Notes: a model not told the origin generated them from the letters alone. 64,000 nt of DNA from Sulfitobacter sp. BSw21498 (GCF_006064855.1 NZ_CP040753.1:2046001-2110000); one strand, 5' to 3'; positions 42,749 through 52,594 are shown, numbered from the stretch's first letter. Numbers and translations: made by a program.

Positions 42749-43846
42749 TCAGGTGTTGAAAAGGAAGTGCAACACGTCACCGTCCTTGACGGTATAGCTT
42801 TTGCCTTCGGCGCGCATCTTGCCGGCCTCTTTGGCGGGGCCTTCACCACCCAGACCGACGAAATCGTCATAGGCGATGGTTTCAGCGCGGATAAAGCCTT
42901 TTTCGAAATCACCGTGAATCACACCCGCAGCTTTGGGCGCAGAAGTGCCGGCCTTGATCGTCCAGGCACGGGCCTCTTTGGGGCCGACGGTAAAGTATGT
43001 TTCCAGGTGCAGCAGCTCGTAACCCGCGCGGATCAACCGGTCAAGCCCGGCTTCCTCAAGACCCATTTCGTCAAGGAACATGCTGGCTTCTTCAGGCTCC
43101 AGCTGGCTGATCTCCTCTTCGATCTGCGCCGAGATCACGACGTGGCTGTTGCCCTGCGCCGCGGCCATCTCGCCTACTTTGGCGGACAGCGCGTTGCCTT
43201 CTGCGGCCTCGGATTCGCCAACGTTGCACACGTAAAGCACCGGCTTGGAAGTCAGCAACTGCAACAGGCGCCAGGCTTTTGCATCGTCGGCATCTACGTC
43301 GACGGTGCGTGCGGGATTGCCGTTTTCGATGGCGGCTTGCGCGGCGGCCAGCAGGCGGTCTTGTTGCGCTGCGTCCTTGTCGTTGCCCTTGATTTTGCGG
43401 ACCAGACCGGCGCGGCGTTTTTCGATGCTTTCCAGATCGGCGAGCATCAGTTCGGTATCAATGGTTTCGGCGTCAGCCACGGGGTCAACGCGCCCTTCTA
43501 CGTGGGTCACGTCGCCGTCTTCAAAACAGCGCAGCACATGGGCGATGGCGTCTGTTTCGCGGATGTTTGCAAGGAACTGGTTGCCCAGTCCTTCGCCTTT
43601 GGACGCGCCTTTGACCAGACCGGCAATATCGACGAACGTCATCCGTGTGGGGATGATCTGCTTGGACCCGGCAATTTCGGCCAGTTTATCAAGGCGCGCA
43701 TCCGGCACCGCGACTTCGCCGACGTTCGGTTCGATTGTGCAGAACGGAAAATTGGCCGCCTGCGCTGCCGCTGTTTTGGTCAGCGCGTTGAAGAGGGTCG
43801 ACTTGCCGACATTCGGCAGACCCACGATTCCCATCTTAAAGCCCAT
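42749..43846 (-). CDS. ychF: Redox-regulated ATPase YchF (Obg-family)
   Basis: 365 residues from the ATG at 43846, well spaced from AAAGGA. The P-loop is GIVGLPNVGKSTLFNALTK, switch II region FVDIAGLVKGASKGEGLGNQ, the G4 position is altered to the ATP-type (YVCNVGESEAAEG), and the C-terminal TGS domain ends SYTVKDGDVLHFLFNT. YchF binds ATP rather than GTP, associates with ribosomes and takes part in oxidative-stress responses. It is the first core gene to the right of the island. Confidence 0.97.
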   Translation of the reverse strand: MGFKMGIVGLPNVGKSTLFNALTKTAAAQAANFPFCTIEPNVGEVAVPDARLDKLAEIAGSKQIIPTRMTFVDIAGLVKGASKGEGLGNQFLANIRETDAIAHVLRCFEDGDVTHVEGRVDPVADAETIDTELMLADLESIEKRRAGLVRKIKGNDKDAAQQDRLLAAAQAAIENGNPARTVDVDADDAKAWRLLQLLTSKPVLYVCNVGESEAAEGNALSAKVGEMAAAQGNSHVVISAQIEEEISQLEPEEASMFLDEMGLEEAGLDRLIRAGYELLHLETYFTVGPKEARAWTIKAGTSAPKAAGVIHGDFEKGFIRAETIAYDDFVGLGGEGPAKEAGKMRAEGKSYTVKDGDVLHFLFNT

Positions 43847-43905
43847 GACAAGCATCCTTTATAAGTTGGCGTTGTCCTAGGGTTTCAACTGACTTTACGC
43901 AAGTC

Positions 43906-44097
43906 TTAGCGCATCCGCCGGTCCTGCCGCGTCTGATAAATCAGGATCCACGCAAGGATGATGAACATCGGATGGGTCAACCCGCCCGAAAAGATCACAG
44001 CCGGAATCCAGATCAGGAAAACGACAATCGCCGTAAAAATCCGTCCTGTCAGCAGGATGGAAAGCGGCGGCAACAGCAGGGCGAGTACATAATTCAT
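43906..44097 (-). CDS. YqaE/Pmp3-family membrane peptide
   Basis: 63 residues, two hydrophobic helices: MNYVLALLLPPLSILLTGRI and PMFIILAWILIYQTRQDRRM. LLPPLSILL and the short size fit the UPF0057/Pmp3 family, linked to membrane potential and salt or cold stress. The larger open frame that contains it is antisense to trpA; only this last part is a likely gene. Weak ribosome site. Confidence 0.65.
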   Translation of the reverse strand: MNYVLALLLPPLSILLTGRIFTAIVVFLIWIPAVIFSGGLTHPMFIILAWILIYQTRQDRRMR

Positions 44098-44274
44098 GAC
44101 GTTGATGTAGGCGGGGGTGGCGCAATTTAAAGGACCGCGCCTCGCGTAGATGCATAAAAACAGCGCCTTGCCGAGAAGTTTTTCAGAAAATCCCCCAAGC
44201 ACACCCGCGGAGTTGGATTGATTTCCCGCGATATATTCGGCATTGCAGCAGGGTAACGTAAAAAGGCCGCCCTC

Positions 44275-45066
44275 ATGACACGTATCGACGCCAAATTCGC
44301 TGACCTGAAATCCCAAGGCAAGAAAGCCTTTGTTGCCTATGTGATGGCCGGCGACCCAGACTTTGATACATCGCTCGAGATTGTGCGCGGCCTGCCCGGC
44401 GCTGGCGTCGACGTCATCGAACTGGGCCTGCCCTTCACCGATCCGATGGCCGATGGTGCCGCCATTCAGTTGGCAGGGCAACGCGCCCTTGAAGGCGGGA
44501 TGACACTGGATAAGACGCTGGCGCTTGCCGCTGCTTTCCGCGAACACGATGACACGACGCCGATCGTTTTGATGGGGTATTACAACCCGATCTATTCCAA
44601 GGGCGTGGATACCTTCCTTGAAGCCGCCAAAAAGGCCGGCGTCGACGGGTTGATCGTTGTGGATCTGCCACCCGAAGAAGACAACGAGCTTTGTTTGCCA
44701 GCACAAGCCGCCGGAATGAATTTTATCCGGCTTGCCACGCCGACCACCGATGACAAGCGTCTGCCGCGCGTTGTGCAGAACACCTCGGGCTTTGTGTATT
44801 ACGTGTCGATCACCGGCATCACCGGTTCCGCCGAAGCGGACGCGGGCGATGTCGCCCCCGAAGTCGTACGCATCCAAAAAGCCAGCGGCCTACCCGTAAT
44901 CGTCGGGTTTGGTGTGAACACGCCCGCCAAAGCCGAGGCCATTGCAGGTGTCGCGGATGGCGTCGTCGTCGGGTCTGCTATCGTGTCCAAAATCGCAGAC
45001 GGGCTGCCGGTTGAAGACGTGCTGAGCTTTGTCAAATCGCTCGCGGATGGTGCGCATCGGGCCTAA
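44275..45066 (+). CDS. trpA: Tryptophan synthase alpha chain
   Basis: 263 residues. The catalytic Glu and Asp lie in [20 protein letters not shown], followed by [15 protein letters not shown] and the phosphate site [15 protein letters not shown] and [11 protein letters not shown]. TrpA splits indole-3-glycerol phosphate and passes indole to TrpB. Here trpB is not adjacent but lies 6.3 kb away on the opposite strand (51368-52594). Confidence 0.97.
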   Translation: MTRIDAKFADLKSQGKKAFVAYVMAGDPDFDTSLEIVRGLPGAGVDVIELGLPFTDPMADGAAIQLAGQRALEGGMTLDKTLALAAAFREHDDTTPIVLMGYYNPIYSKGVDTFLEAAKKAGVDGLIVVDLPPEEDNELCLPAQAAGMNFIRLATPTTDDKRLPRVVQNTSGFVYYVSITGITGSAEADAGDVAPEVVRIQKASGLPVIVGFGVNTPAKAEAIAGVADGVVVGSAIVSKIADGLPVEDVLSFVKSLADGAHRA

Positions 45067-45121
45067 GGCCCCTGCCTGCCGTCCACGTGTCGTAGCGTAA
45101 AGCGATTGATTTCAACGGGCC

Positions 45122-45148
45122 GTATTGGTTAGATCATCTGACCAATAC
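45122..45148. promoter_or_regulatory. Operator-like palindrome before lldD
   Basis: GTATTGGT (45122-45129) and ACCAATAC (45141-45148) are exact inverted arms around an 11-base spacer that is itself partly symmetric (AGATCATCT). TTGGT...ACCAA arms are typical of GntR/FadR-type regulators such as LldR. The site ends 16 bases before the lldD start, so binding would block transcription or translation start. Confidence 0.6.
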
Positions 45149-45164
45149 ATAGGAACCTGCCATC

Positions 45165-46331
45165 ATGCCCGTGATCACAACCATCGATGACCTCAAGCGC
45201 CTGCATGAACGCCGTGTGCCGCGGATGTTCTATGACTACGCGGAATCGGGCAGCTGGACAGAGCAGACCTTCCGCGAGAACACGACCGACTTTGAACAGA
45301 TCCGCCTGCGCCAGCGTGTCGCCGTGGACATGAGCGGCCGCAGCACCAAGACGCAGATGATCGGGCAGGATGTGGCGATGCCCGTGGCGCTGGCCCCCGT
45401 TGGGCTGACCGGCATGCAGCACGCCGACGGAGAGATCAAGGCCGCCCGCGCCGCCGAAGCCTTTGGCGTGCCCTTTACCCTGTCGACCATGTCCATCAAC
45501 TCGATCGAGGACGTGGCAGAGGCGACAACAAAACCCTTCTGGTTCCAGCTATATACCATGCGCGATGAAGATTACGTCGCCCGCCTGATCCAGCGCGCCA
45601 AGGATGCCAAATGCTCGGCCCTTGTGATCACGCTTGATCTGCAAATTCTGGGGCAGCGGCACAAGGACCTGAAAAACGGTCTGTCAGCTCCGCCCAAGCT
45701 GACCGCCAAAACGCTCGCCAATCTGGCAACAAAGTGGAGCTGGGGCATCGGCATGATGGGGGCCAAGCGGCGCAGCTTTGGTAACATCGTGGGCCACGTG
45801 CACGGCGTTGACGATACCGCAGATCTTGGCGCTTGGACGGCTGAACAGTTCGACCCGACGCTCGACTGGGACAAGATCGCCAAGCTGAAGGAACAATGGG
45901 GCGGCAAGGTCATCCTCAAGGGCATTCTGGATGCGGACGATGCCCGGATGGCGCTGAAAGTCGGGGCGGATGCGATTATCGTCAGCAACCACGGCGGACG
46001 CCAGCTGGACGGGGCCATCAGCTCTATCCGCGCACTGCCGTCGATCCTTGATGCGGTCGGCGACCAGATCGAAGTGCATTTGGACAGCGGAATCAGATCC
46101 GGCCAAGACGTGCTCAAGGCCATGGCGATGGGGGCAAAGGGCACCTATATCGGGCGCGCGTTCATCTACGGGCTCGGGGCGATGGGTCAGGCCGGCGTTA
46201 CCTCTGCGTTAGAGGTGATCCACAAAGAGCTGGACCTGTCCATGGCGCTTTGCGGTGAGACCTCTGTCGCGGCGTTGGGCAAGCATAACCTGCTTATTCC
46301 AAAAGGCTTTGAGGGCGACTGGCAGCCCTGA
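45165..46331 (+). CDS. lldD: FMN-dependent L-lactate dehydrogenase
   Basis: 388 residues; ATG after AGGAACC. FMN hydroxy-acid dehydrogenase signatures are present: ALAPVGLTGMQHADGE, DLQILGQRHKDLKNG, and the active-site SNHGGRQLDGAISSI with the catalytic His and Arg; VHLDSGIRSGQDVLKAMAMG binds the FMN phosphate. It oxidises L-lactate to pyruvate and feeds the respiratory chain at the inner membrane. Relatives act on other 2-hydroxy acids, so lactate is likely but not proven. Control by the palindrome just upstream is inferred. Confidence 0.9.
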   Translation: MPVITTIDDLKRLHERRVPRMFYDYAESGSWTEQTFRENTTDFEQIRLRQRVAVDMSGRSTKTQMIGQDVAMPVALAPVGLTGMQHADGEIKAARAAEAFGVPFTLSTMSINSIEDVAEATTKPFWFQLYTMRDEDYVARLIQRAKDAKCSALVITLDLQILGQRHKDLKNGLSAPPKLTAKTLANLATKWSWGIGMMGAKRRSFGNIVGHVHGVDDTADLGAWTAEQFDPTLDWDKIAKLKEQWGGKVILKGILDADDARMALKVGADAIIVSNHGGRQLDGAISSIRALPSILDAVGDQIEVHLDSGIRSGQDVLKAMAMGAKGTYIGRAFIYGLGAMGQAGVTSALEVIHKELDLSMALCGETSVAALGKHNLLIPKGFEGDWQP

Positions 46332-46342
46332 TCCGTACGCCA

Positions 46343-46392
46343 CCCCTTCCACATACACGTGCCCCCGTTGCTATGCGGGGCGCGTGAAGGGG
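46343..46392 (+). terminator. Long hairpin after lldD
   Basis: CCCCTTC ... CACGTGCCCC pair with GGGGCGCGTG ... GAAGGGG with a small internal bulge and a loop near 46366-46376. It starts 11 bases after the lldD stop; no T-run follows. Confidence 0.45.
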
Positions 46393-46558
46393 GGCGCAGA
46401 TAGCCGGAGGTGCTGCCCGCCAAGGTCGCAAACCACGTCACACTTGCGCAAAATCGGCGTTTTAGCCTTTTCCGCAAGCCAAAACCCGTCTATATGCGCG
46501 ACTTCACGCGGACATACAGCCTTGGAGGATGTCCGCCCTAAACATATTGGAGATTATA

Positions 46559-47206
46559 ATGGCTGGCGAGATTCCTGATCTTGAAGCTTTCGAACGTACG
46601 GGGACAGGCAAGGGCGCCGCTCGTCAAGCACGGCGCAACGGCATGGTTCCTGGTGTTATTTTCGGCGGTGACCTTGATCCCATGCCGATCAACCTGGACT
46701 TTAACAAGCTGCTGACCAAGCTGCGCGCAGGCCGCTTTAAGGCGACACTGTTCAACATGAAAATCGAAGGCCAAGAAGACGTCCGCGTCATCTGCCGCGA
46801 TGTTCAGCGTCACGTTGTTAAAGACCTGCCAACGCACGTCGACTTCATGCGCCTGAAGCGCACCACCCAAATCAACCTCTTCATCCAGGTTGAAGTCGAA
46901 GGCGAAGAAGTCAGCCCCGGCATTAAAAAAGGTGGCGTTCTGACGCTGGTCCGTCCCGAGGTCGAACTGGTTGTGACCGCAGGCGATATCCCTGATCACA
47001 TCACAATCGACGTTTCCGGTCTGGAAATCGGCGACAGCGTGACCATCTCGAGCGTGAAGCTGCCAGACGGTTCCAAGCCGGTCATCGACCGTGACTTTGT
47101 GATTGCTCAGGTTTCCGCACCTTCCGGTCTGGCGAGCCAGGACGACGAAGAAGACGAAGACGTTGCAGCAGACGAAGTGCCAGCAACAGAAGTCAAAGAA
47201 GACTGA
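46559..47206 (+). CDS. rplY: 50S ribosomal protein L25/general stress protein Ctc
   Basis: 215 residues from the ATG at 46559 behind GGAG. The L25 N-terminal domain includes [20 protein letters not shown] and [11 protein letters not shown]; the Ctc-type C-terminal domain follows ([20 protein letters not shown]) and an acidic tail ends the protein. It binds 5S rRNA in the large subunit. A strong terminator lies downstream, before pth. Confidence 0.97.
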   Translation: MAGEIPDLEAFERTGTGKGAARQARRNGMVPGVIFGGDLDPMPINLDFNKLLTKLRAGRFKATLFNMKIEGQEDVRVICRDVQRHVVKDLPTHVDFMRLKRTTQINLFIQVEVEGEEVSPGIKKGGVLTLVRPEVELVVTAGDIPDHITIDVSGLEIGDSVTISSVKLPDGSKPVIDRDFVIAQVSAPSGLASQDDEEDEDVAADEVPATEVKED

Positions 47207-47248
47207 TACTGCTATATCCGCCGCGCCAACGGGTGCGGCTGGATCGAG

Positions 47249-47277
47249 ACGGGGTCGCCATGGGCGGCCCCGTTTTT
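47249..47277 (+). terminator. Rho-independent terminator after rplY
   Basis: ACGGGGTCGCC-ATG-GGCGGCCCCGT forms an 11-bp stem (one G-U pair) followed by TTTTT at 47273-47277. Confidence 0.88.
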
Positions 47278-47358
47278 CGTTGGGGCGTTATTTCGTTTGG
47301 CTCTACGGTCTGTTATCCTTGGCCAAACAAACGTTTCTATCCATCATAAGGGGTCCGC

Positions 47359-48081
47359 ATGAAACTGATCGTAGGGCTTGGCAATCCGGGCGCGAAATAC
47401 GCGGGCAACCGGCATAACATCGGCTTTATGGCGCTGGACCGCATCGCGCAGGACCACGGTTTTGCCGGATGGAAAACCAAACATAACGGGCTGACGGTCG
47501 AAGGACGCATTGGCGCGGATCGTGTGGTCTTGCTCAAGCCCGAAACGTTCATGAACAACTCTGGCCAGTCGGTGCAGTCGGCGATGCGGTTTCACAAGCT
47601 TGAACCGGCGGATGTGATTGTGCTGCATGACGAGATCGACCTCGCCCCCGGCAAGGTAAAATGCAAGACTGGCGGCGGGCATGCGGGGCACAATGGCTTG
47701 CGGTCGATCCATGCGCATATCGGCCCCGACTATGACCGCGTGCGCCTTGGCGTGGGGCACCCCGGACACAAGGATGCCGTCCCTGGCTATGTGCTGCGCG
47801 ACTTTGCCAAGGCAGACCAGGACTGGCTGGATGATGTTTTGCGCGGTATCAGTGACGGTGCAGCCGAACTGGCACGTGGCGACACTGCGAAGTTTATGAA
47901 CGCCGTCGCCCTGCGCGTCGCCCCGCCACGATCTGGTACCGGCACGAAGAAACCGGCGGCTGCGCCGGCCAACCCCCAAGCCGCAGCGCCAAAGCCCCCA
48001 CAACCAGCGGCACACCCCGAGCCTGCCGCCAAATCAGACGAGCGCAACCCGATGCAAAAGCTACTGGACCGGTTCAAATGA
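47359..48081 (+). CDS. pth: Peptidyl-tRNA hydrolase
   Basis: 240 residues. The signature IVGLGNPGAKYAGNRHNIGF holds the catalytic His in GNRHNIGF; Asn and Asp of the site are in KPETFMNNSGQSV and VLHDEIDLAPG. It recycles tRNA from dropped-off peptidyl-tRNA. The C-terminal about 45 residues are an Ala/Pro/Lys-rich tail (PAAAPANPQAAAPKPPQPAA) not needed for catalysis. The stop overlaps the next gene by four bases. Confidence 0.97.
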   Translation: MKLIVGLGNPGAKYAGNRHNIGFMALDRIAQDHGFAGWKTKHNGLTVEGRIGADRVVLLKPETFMNNSGQSVQSAMRFHKLEPADVIVLHDEIDLAPGKVKCKTGGGHAGHNGLRSIHAHIGPDYDRVRLGVGHPGHKDAVPGYVLRDFAKADQDWLDDVLRGISDGAAELARGDTAKFMNAVALRVAPPRSGTGTKKPAAAPANPQAAAPKPPQPAAHPEPAAKSDERNPMQKLLDRFK

Positions 48082-49112
48082 CACTGCAAGCCGCCTTTGA
48101 ACAGCAGGCAGACCATTGCATCGCATTAGACTCTCCCTTCATGGGGCAGCTGATGCGCGTGCTGGCGCGGGACTGGCCCGCAGAAACAGCCCTTGGCCGC
48201 AAATTCGCAGCTTTTGAGGGGGATATCGGGCCCTCTGGTGCCTCGCTGCCGCTGCGCATCGCCGGCGGGCTGCATGCATTGGTGTTGAAACGCAAAGCGC
48301 CTGCGCTGATCGCCGTTTACCCGCCCCATAAGGCCAGCGACGCCGCCTTGTCAGAGGCCGTGCGCGACGCGATCACCACGCACGAAGCCTTCCTGCTTGA
48401 CTGGACCGACAGCGCGCCGCAGACGAACGAGGTCCGACGCTCTGCCGCGTTGATCGCGGGTGCCCGCGTCGCTGCGCAGCATTTCAACCTGCCGATCCGG
48501 CTGTCCGAACTGGGGGCCAGCGGCGGGCTGAACCTGATGTGGGACCACTTCGTGCTTGAGATCGACGGGCACCGGTACGGTCCGAATATGTCAACGATCC
48601 TGCTGTCTCCGGACTGGAGCGGCAAGCTGCCGCCAGCGATCACGCCGCAGATAGAAAAGCGCAAGGGCGTCGACCTGAACCCCCTTGATCCCACGCGGCC
48701 CGATCATTTGCTGCGATTGATGTCCTATATCTGGGCGGACCAACCCGACCGGCTGACGCTGACCCGGACGGCTGCTTCGGTCATGGCGGCGCAGGTGCAA
48801 GGCGGTGATGCGGTAGACTGGCTGGCGCGCACGCTGCCCAAATCCCCCGAAGGCTGCCTGCATCTGATCCAGCACACCGTCGCTTGGCAATATTTCCCCA
48901 AGGACGCACAGGCCCGCGGCAAGGCCCTGATAGAGGCCGCCGGCAAACGCGCCACACGCAACCGCCCGCTGGCGTGGCTGTCGATGGAGCAAGACGGCTC
49001 GGGCCTGAAAGGGGCCGCGTTGACCCTAAGGCTCTGGCCTGGTGACATCACCCTGCCCTTGGCGCGGGTCGATTTTCACGGCCGCTGGATCGATTGGACC
49101 TACACCGGCTGA
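48078..49112 (+). CDS. DUF2332-family protein
   Basis: 344 residues starting in the ATGA overlap with pth. Family features include LYVLLP-like RIAGGLHALVLKRKAPALIA, then QTNEVRRSAALIAG and LSELGASGGLNLMWDHFVLE, typical of DUF2332 proteins common in alphaproteobacteria. The GASGGLNL turn recalls a nucleotide or SAM-binding loop but no activity is established. Cytoplasmic; probably co-transcribed with pth. Confidence 0.9.
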   Translation: MTLQAAFEQQADHCIALDSPFMGQLMRVLARDWPAETALGRKFAAFEGDIGPSGASLPLRIAGGLHALVLKRKAPALIAVYPPHKASDAALSEAVRDAITTHEAFLLDWTDSAPQTNEVRRSAALIAGARVAAQHFNLPIRLSELGASGGLNLMWDHFVLEIDGHRYGPNMSTILLSPDWSGKLPPAITPQIEKRKGVDLNPLDPTRPDHLLRLMSYIWADQPDRLTLTRTAASVMAAQVQGGDAVDWLARTLPKSPEGCLHLIQHTVAWQYFPKDAQARGKALIEAAGKRATRNRPLAWLSMEQDGSGLKGAALTLRLWPGDITLPLARVDFHGRWIDWTYTG

Positions 49113-49179
49113 CGCCAAGTTTATCTGGCACCACCGCAGCCTTCGTGCTTGGGTACCCCCGCATATCAGGGAGGATTTC

Positions 49180-50352
49180 ATGCGCACATTCGGGAAGTGG
49201 CTGGGCCGTATTTTACTGGCTCTTGTCGTGGCTATGGTCGTTGTGGGACTGTGGAAACGCGAAGAGATCACGCGGCTGCTGGCGGTGAATTCGCTCTTTG
49301 CCGAAGACAAGATCGTGCATAACTTCAGCCATATGGACGCGGCCTTTCTGTCCAAACCCCTGTCGCGCGGCGATGGCCCCACGGCAGAGCTGTCTTACGG
49401 TGCCGAATACGCGCCACCCGCCGAGGTCAACGATTGGATCGAGGCGCGGGATGTGACGGCATTGGTGGTGCTGAAGGACGGGCAGATCGTCTACGAGAAC
49501 TACTTTAGGGGCACCCAGCCAGATGACCTGCGGATCAGCTGGTCGGTCGCCAAAAGCTACCTTTCCGCCCTTGTAGGCATCCTGTTGGACGAAGGGGCCA
49601 TCGCCTCGATTGAGGATCAGGTCACGACCTATGCGCCCAACCTGAAAGGCACCGCCTACGACGGGGCGACCCTGCGCAACGTGTTGAACATGGCCAGCGG
49701 CGTCACCTTTGACGAAGACTATCTGGACCCGGATTCGGACATCAACAAAATGGGCCGCGCCCTCGCACTTGGCGGAGAACTGGACGACTTTACCGCAGGC
49801 CTCAAGGATACGTTTACCACACCGGGCAGCCAGTGGCAGTATGTGTCGATCGACACCCACGTCATCGGCATGGTCGTGCGGGGGGCGACGGGGCGGTCTG
49901 TCACCGATCTTTTGTCGGAAAAGGTCATCACACCTATGGGGCTGGAACACGCCCCCTATTACGTCACCGACGGCGCAGGCGTGGCGTTTGTGCTGGGCGG
50001 ATTGAACCTCACCACCCGTGATTATGCCCGCATGGGGCAGATGTTCCTGCAAAACGGGCGCTACAACGGTCAGCAGATCGTGCCAGCGGAATGGGTCGCC
50101 GCCTCTACCGCGCCTTCGGCCCCGACGTCAGAGGGACAAATCAGCTATGGCTACCAGTGGTGGATCCCCCAGGGTGCGACAGAGGGTGAATTCATGGCCC
50201 GCGGTGTGTATGGTCAATACATCTACATCAACCGCGCCGACGGGGTGGTGATCGCGACAAATGCCGCCGACCGCAAATTCCGCGAGGCGGGCGTCAGCGA
50301 TCAGAACATCGCCATCTTCCGCCAGATCAGCGCAGCCTTGGGGGGCAAATGA
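49180..50352 (+). CDS. Membrane-anchored serine hydrolase of the beta-lactamase/PBP4* type
   Basis: 390 residues from the ATG at 49180 behind GAGGA; longer open frames upstream overlap the DUF2332 gene. One N-terminal helix (WLGRILLALVVAMVVVGLW) anchors it in the inner membrane, with the domain in the periplasm. The SxxK motif is SWSVAKSYLSALVG; the second motif appears as YVSIDTHV in place of Tyr-x-Asn. Class C beta-lactamase-like hydrolases of this kind include esterases and peptidases; substrate unknown. The stop overlaps the next gene. Confidence 0.9.
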   Translation: MRTFGKWLGRILLALVVAMVVVGLWKREEITRLLAVNSLFAEDKIVHNFSHMDAAFLSKPLSRGDGPTAELSYGAEYAPPAEVNDWIEARDVTALVVLKDGQIVYENYFRGTQPDDLRISWSVAKSYLSALVGILLDEGAIASIEDQVTTYAPNLKGTAYDGATLRNVLNMASGVTFDEDYLDPDSDINKMGRALALGGELDDFTAGLKDTFTTPGSQWQYVSIDTHVIGMVVRGATGRSVTDLLSEKVITPMGLEHAPYYVTDGAGVAFVLGGLNLTTRDYARMGQMFLQNGRYNGQQIVPAEWVAASTAPSAPTSEGQISYGYQWWIPQGATEGEFMARGVYGQYIYINRADGVVIATNAADRKFREAGVSDQNIAIFRQISAALGGK

Positions 50353-50738
50353 CACCTGACCACAGCATCAATATCCTTGGCGGCCCGCTGGCCGTCTGTG
50401 GCACCGACCCTGTGACGGGCTTTTTCCGCGACGGGTCATGTAATACCTGTGCCGCCGATCAGGGCAGCCACACGGTCTGCGCGATCATGACGGCCGAGTT
50501 TCTGGCCTATTCCAAATATGTCGGCAACGACCTGAGCACCCCGCGCCCCGAATTCGGCTTTGCCGGACTGTCTGCGGGGGATGCGTGGTGCCTATGCGCG
50601 GGACGGTTCCTGCAGGCCGCCGACGAAGGGTGCGGGCCATTGGTCCATCTTGAGGCGACCCATCAGCGCGCGCTGGATATCGTGCCGCTGCGCGTGCTGC
50701 AGGCCCATGCGCTGACCTCTGAGTCAGGGGGCAACTGA
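50349..50738 (+). CDS. DUF2237-family protein
   Basis: 129 residues in an ATGA overlap with the hydrolase. Characteristic segments: GTDPVTGFFRDGSCNTCAAD, HTVCAIMTAEFLAYSKYVGN and GDAWCLCAGRFLQA, with several conserved Cys. The family is widespread and small; function unknown. The neighbouring genes suggest a loose pth-to-DUF4893 transcription unit. Confidence 0.93.
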   Translation: MTPDHSINILGGPLAVCGTDPVTGFFRDGSCNTCAADQGSHTVCAIMTAEFLAYSKYVGNDLSTPRPEFGFAGLSAGDAWCLCAGRFLQAADEGCGPLVHLEATHQRALDIVPLRVLQAHALTSESGGN

Positions 50739-51319
50739 TGCTGCGGTATGCCTTGACCCTGACCGCGATGCTGGGGGCACTGCCCGCAATTGCGCAAGAG
50801 GCGCTGCGCCCGCAGGAACAACTCCGTCTTGACCGGCTCGAAGCCGTCGCGGGCAACGCCTTGCTGCAAGCGCTCCAGAGCGCCAGCGCGGAGGACCTCT
50901 CCGCGCTGGCGGGCGCACTTTCCGGCACGCCGCAGGTCGCCTTTGACGAAGGGCTAGCAGGGGATTGGTCCTGCCGCACGATCAAGCTGGGGGGAATGCC
51001 GGCGCTGGTGGTCTATAGCCCGTTCAAATGCCGCCTGACCTTTCAGGGCAACGGTTATTTATTCGAAAAGCTCAGCGGATCGCAGCGCACTATGGGGTTC
51101 ATCACGTTGCGGGACGGGCAAGCGATCTATGCGGGCGTGGGTTACGTCGCGGGGGAGACGCCCCCCGCTTACAACGCGCTGCCACCCGAGTTTGCCGGTG
51201 ATGGCACGGTGCAGCCTGATGTGGCGGTGTTTGAACGCGTCAACAACCAGCGTGCGCGGCTGATGTTTCCTGCACCTGTGGTCGAAAGCGATTTCGATAT
51301 TCTGGAACTGACCCGCTAA
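50738..51319 (+). CDS. DUF4893-family exported protein
   Basis: 193 residues with signal peptide MLRYALTLTAMLGALPAIA. The mature part has DWSCRTIKLGG, SPFKCRLTFQGNGYLFEKLS and GSQRTMGFITL, matching DUF4893 proteins of alphaproteobacteria. Two Cys could form a disulfide in the periplasm. The start overlaps the upstream stop by one base (TGATG). Function unknown. Confidence 0.85.
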   Translation: MLRYALTLTAMLGALPAIAQEALRPQEQLRLDRLEAVAGNALLQALQSASAEDLSALAGALSGTPQVAFDEGLAGDWSCRTIKLGGMPALVVYSPFKCRLTFQGNGYLFEKLSGSQRTMGFITLRDGQAIYAGVGYVAGETPPAYNALPPEFAGDGTVQPDVAVFERVNNQRARLMFPAPVVESDFDILELTR

Positions 51320-51337
51320 AGGCAGCCCAAAAAGCAA

Positions 51338-51359
51338 AGGGGGCGATGAACCGCCCCCT
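51338..51359. terminator. Bidirectional terminator between DUF4893 gene and trpB
   Basis: AGGGGGCG (51338-51345) pairs with CGCCCCCT (51352-51359). Read on the minus strand a TTTGCTTTTT run follows, so it serves the trpB side best. Confidence 0.75.
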
Positions 51360-51367
51360 CTGATCGC

Positions 51368-52594
51368 CTAGATTTTCATGTCAAAACCAAGCGCCTTGGC
51401 GACGGTAAAGATGTCTTTGTCGCCGCGCCCACACATGTTCATGCAGATGATATGATCCTTGGGCAGCTCTGGCGCGATCTTCATCACATGCGCCAGCGCG
51501 TGGCTGGGTTCGAGCGCGGGGATGATCCCTTCGAGCGCGCAGCTCAGCTGGAACGCCTCAAGCGCTTCTTTATCGGTGATCGACACATATTGCGCGCGGC
51601 CAATGTCGTGGAGCCAGGAATGTTCAGGCCCGATACCGGGGTAATCTAGACCCGCGGAGATAGAGAAGCCTTCGAGGATCTGCCCGTCGTCATCCTGCAA
51701 CAGATAGGTGCGGTTGCCGTGCAGCACGCCGGGGCGGCCACCGGTCAGCGACGCGCAATGCTCCATTTTTTCGTTCACACCCTTGCCGCCTGCTTCGACG
51801 CCGATGATGTTCACGTCTTTGTCGTCAAGGAACGGATAGAACAGCCCCATCGCGTTCGACCCGCCGCCAATCGCCGCAATCAGCGTATCGGGCAGACGGC
51901 CTTCGGCGGCATCCATCTGTTCGCGCACTTCCTTGCCGATGATCGATTGGAAATCGCGGACCATGGCGGGATAGGGGTGCGGGCCGGCAACTGTGCCGAT
52001 GCAATAGAAGGTATCGCGCACGTTGGTCACCCAATCGCGCAGCGCGTCATTCATCGCGTCTTTCAGCGTGCCACGCCCAGACGTCACGGGGATCACTTCG
52101 GCCCCAAGCAGACGCATGCGGAACACGTTGGGGGCCTGACGTTCAACGTCATGCGCACCCATATAAACGACGCATTGCAGACCGAACTTGGCGCAGACGG
52201 TCGCAGTGGCCACACCGTGCTGGCCCGCACCGGTTTCCGCGATGATCCGTTTTTTGCCCATGCGACGCGCCAGAATGATCTGGCCCAACACATTGTTGAT
52301 CTTATGCGCGCCGGTGTGGTTCAGCTCGTCCCGCTTCATATAGACTTTGGCACCGCCCAGATGATCGGTCAGACGCTCTGCGAAATACAAGGGGCTGGGG
52401 CGACCGACGTAGTGGGTCCACAGGTCGTTCATTTCAGCCCAAAAGATGTCGTCCGTCTTGGCCTTTTCATATTCCGCCTCGAGCTCGAGGATCAGCGGCA
52501 TCAGGGTTTCCGACACAAACCGCCCCCCGAAATCGCCAAAGCGGCCATTTTCGTCAGGGCCGGTCATGAAAGAGTTGAAAAGATCATTGTCCAT
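51368..52594 (-). CDS. trpB: Tryptophan synthase beta chain
   Basis: 408 residues behind GGAG. The PLP Lys lies in [40 protein letters not shown] and the glycine loop [17 protein letters not shown] are standard. It condenses indole with serine. trpB stands alone here: no trpF upstream and trpA 6.3 kb away, facing the other way, so the synthase genes are split. Confidence 0.97.
   Translation of the reverse strand: MDNDLFNSFMTGPDENGRFGDFGGRFVSETLMPLILELEAEYEKAKTDDIFWAEMNDLWTHYVGRPSPLYFAERLTDHLGGAKVYMKRDELNHTGAHKINNVLGQIILARRMGKKRIIAETGAGQHGVATATVCAKFGLQCVVYMGAHDVERQAPNVFRMRLLGAEVIPVTSGRGTLKDAMNDALRDWVTNVRDTFYCIGTVAGPHPYPAMVRDFQSIIGKEVREQMDAAEGRLPDTLIAAIGGGSNAMGLFYPFLDDKDVNIIGVEAGGKGVNEKMEHCASLTGGRPGVLHGNRTYLLQDDDGQILEGFSISAGLDYPGIGPEHSWLHDIGRAQYVSITDKEALEAFQLSCALEGIIPALEPSHALAHVMKIAPELPKDHIICMNMCGRGDKDIFTVAKALGFDMKI

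Noticed and set aside
42767-43864. Plus-strand frame of 365 codons opposite ychF
   Set aside because: Mirror frame of a highly conserved gene; no ribosome site or domain.
44098-44877. Upstream part of the minus-strand frame containing the Pmp3-like peptide
   Set aside because: Antisense to trpA; only the last 63 codons look like a protein, so only these were annotated.
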